Notes under the pieces: generated by a model
What the model saw: the letters and a program-made list of their open reading frames with translations, nothing else
The model's database searches: none
What the model was told of the DNA's origin: nothing
Position numbers and translations under genes: made by a program
Assembly (NCBI GenBank): GCA_023230535.1
Contig: JALNXC010000006.1
Span: 1 to 15,308, forward strand
From: Alkaliphilus sp.
Lineage (GTDB): Bacteria > Bacillota > Clostridia > Peptostreptococcales > Natronincolaceae
Length of the DNA: 15,308 nt
Reading direction: 5' to 3'
Shown here: positions 14,125 through 15,308 of the stretch, piece after piece
How positions within the stretch are numbered: position 1 is the stretch's first letter
Layout of the letters: the number at the start of each line of letters is the position of its first letter

Positions 14125-15308
14125 TTGGAAATCGAATACATTGATGGAGCATTGTTAAAGAAAATGATATTATCGGGTGCACAGTCCCTGGAAAAAAATA
14201 AAAACATAGTTAATTCCTTAAATGTATTTCCTGTTCCCGACGGAGATACCGGAACTAATATGTCCCTGACCATGCAATCTGCGGTTAAGGAAATAAAGGC
14301 TGTGAAAACCGATATATTAGAGGATGTTGCTAATGCTGCCGCCAACGGTTCTTTGATGGGTGCCAGGGGAAACTCAGGGGTAATTTTATCCCAACTTTTC
14401 AGAGGATTTGCAAAAGGAGTCAAGGGTAGAAATAAAATAAATACAAAAAATTTGGCCGAGGCCCTTATGACCGCTTCCGATATTGCATATAAAGCTGTTA
14501 TGAAGCCTGTAGAGGGTACTATTTTGACAGTGGCCAGGGAGAGTGCGGAGGCAGCATTGATAATTGCAAATACTGAAAAAAATATAGTAGCCTTTATGGA
14601 AAAGGTTATTGTAGAAGCCGAAAAATCCCTCGCTCAGACGCCGGAAAAGCTTAAAGTGTTAAAGGATGCAGGAGTTGTTGACTCCGGCGGCAAAGGATTG
14701 GTTTATATATATTCAGGTGCATTGCTCGATATTGCCGAAGATGTGCATGTGTCCGAAGAAGATGGTATTGCGGACTACGACCATATTCGCCATATAGAAG
14801 AAATTGAAAGTGAAATAGAATTTGGATATTGCACGGAATTTATAATTCATACCAATGATGTGAATATTAATAAATTTAGAAGAACTATAGGAGAATACGG
14901 AGATTCTATGCTGGTTGTCGGAAATAATGATATTGTAAAAGTTCATATACACACGAATCATCCGGGAAAAATAATAGAGCATGCATTAGAAACGGGGCAA
15001 TTGAGTGATATAAAAATAGATAACATGAGATTACAACATAGGCATGAGGTGTTCAAAGAGAATGAAGAGAAAACTTATGTGAAGAATGAAGATGAAATGG
15101 ATAAATACGGTTTTATTGTGGTCGCAATGGGAGAAGGTTTGATCAAGATATTTGAGGATTTTGCTTTTGTCCATGTGATTGAAGGCGGTCAGACCATGAA
15201 TCCGAGTACGGAAGATTTTGTAAATGCTATAAGGAATGTCAATGCCGAAACGATAATCATTTTACCCAACAATAGCAATATATTTATGGCAGCTAATCAA
15301 GCTAAGGA
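14125..15308 (+). CDS. fakA: Fatty acid kinase catalytic subunit FakA (YloV), 3' end outside the window
   Basis: FakA, with the fatty-acid-binding partner FakB, phosphorylates exogenous fatty acids to acyl-phosphate for phospholipid synthesis. The first 394 codons are present and open to the window edge. Family members are about 550 residues, so roughly the last quarter is missing. The N-terminal DhaL-like kinase domain has VPDGDTGTNM (37-46, Mg-ATP aspartates), NGSLMGARGNSGVILSQ (74-90) and VVDSGGKGL (184-192). The middle domain keeps C236 and the HIH motif (H274, H276), which correspond to the zinc ligands C240, H282 and H284 of S. aureus FakA. The start is TTG at 14125, 7 nt after a perfect AAGGAGGT (14110-14117). 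The first ATG (14164) would cut into the domain. Confidence 0.95.
   Translation, partial: MEIEYIDGALLKKMILSGAQSLEKNKNIVNSLNVFPVPDGDTGTNMSLTMQSAVKEIKAVKTDILEDVANAAANGSLMGARGNSGVILSQLFRGFAKGVKGRNKINTKNLAEALMTASDIAYKAVMKPVEGTILTVARESAEAALIIANTEKNIVAFMEKVIVEAEKSLAQTPEKLKVLKDAGVVDSGGKGLVYIYSGALLDIAEDVHVSEEDGIADYDHIRHIEEIESEIEFGYCTEFIIHTNDVNINKFRRTIGEYGDSMLVVGNNDIVKVHIHTNHPGKIIEHALETGQLSDIKIDNMRLQHRHEVFKENEEKTYVKNEDEMDKYGFIVVAMGEGLIKIFEDFAFVHVIEGGQTMNPSTEDFVNAIRNVNAETIIILPNNSNIFMAANQAK

Noticed and set aside
14713..14982. Minus-strand 89-codon frame inside fakA
   Set aside because: The plus strand here encodes conserved FakA residues including the predicted zinc ligands.
1..15308. Defence, biosynthetic or mobile system hidden in the window
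   Set aside because: Every sizeable ORF is assigned to a conserved chromosomal family except the DUF116 protein and the 55-residue membrane protein; base composition is even and no repeats or integrase-like genes are present.

Overview
This is an ordinary housekeeping stretch of a low-GC Gram-positive chromosome, most likely from an anaerobic, probably spore-forming member of class Clostridia. The evidence is the AT-rich base composition, strong AAGGAGG-type ribosome binding sites with frequent TTG/GTG starts, and a gene order close to the Bacillus subtilis block priA-def-fmt-rsmB-rlmN-prpC-prkC-rsgA-rpe-thiN-spoVM-rpmB(reverse)-yloU-fakA. Two membrane genes (a DUF116 protein and a YugP-type metallopeptidase) sit between fmt and rsmB, which is not the Bacillus layout. 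I cannot place the organism below class.

Layout. (1) 20-5413: replication restart helicase PriA, peptide deformylase, Met-tRNA formyltransferase, the DUF116 membrane protein and the YugP-like protease, closed by a strong intrinsic terminator at 5412-5443. (2) 5527-12958: RsmB and RlmN (rRNA methylation), the PP2C phosphatase Stp and the PASTA kinase PrkC, the ribosome assembly GTPase RsgA, Rpe and thiamine pyrophosphokinase. The genes are tightly spaced, with a possible extra promoter before stp, and a hairpin terminator follows thiN. (3) 13065-13232: a 55-residue membrane protein with its own candidate promoter, in the slot where Bacillus carries spoVM. (4) 13275-13466: rpmB (ribosomal protein L28) on the minus strand, sharing a bidirectional terminator with the small gene. 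(5) 13467-13749: a divergent intergenic region with candidate promoters in both directions and two inverted repeats. (6) 13750-15308: Asp23/YloU and FakA/YloV, the latter cut by the window end.

How the genes work together. Def and Fmt form the formyl-methionine cycle of translation initiation. RsmB, RlmN, RsgA and L28 serve ribosome modification and assembly. Stp and PrkC are an opposed phosphatase/kinase pair, and in B. subtilis the RsgA orthologue is a known PrkC substrate, so the operon may link cell-wall sensing to ribosome assembly. FakA supplies acyl-phosphate from exogenous fatty acids. I see no mobile element, CRISPR array, RNA gene, phage or defence module and no sign of recent transfer. 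The items most worth a second look are the small membrane gene at the spoVM position, the DUF116/YugP pair, the extra extracellular C-terminal domain of PrkC, and the inverted repeat overlapping the asp23-fakA promoter.
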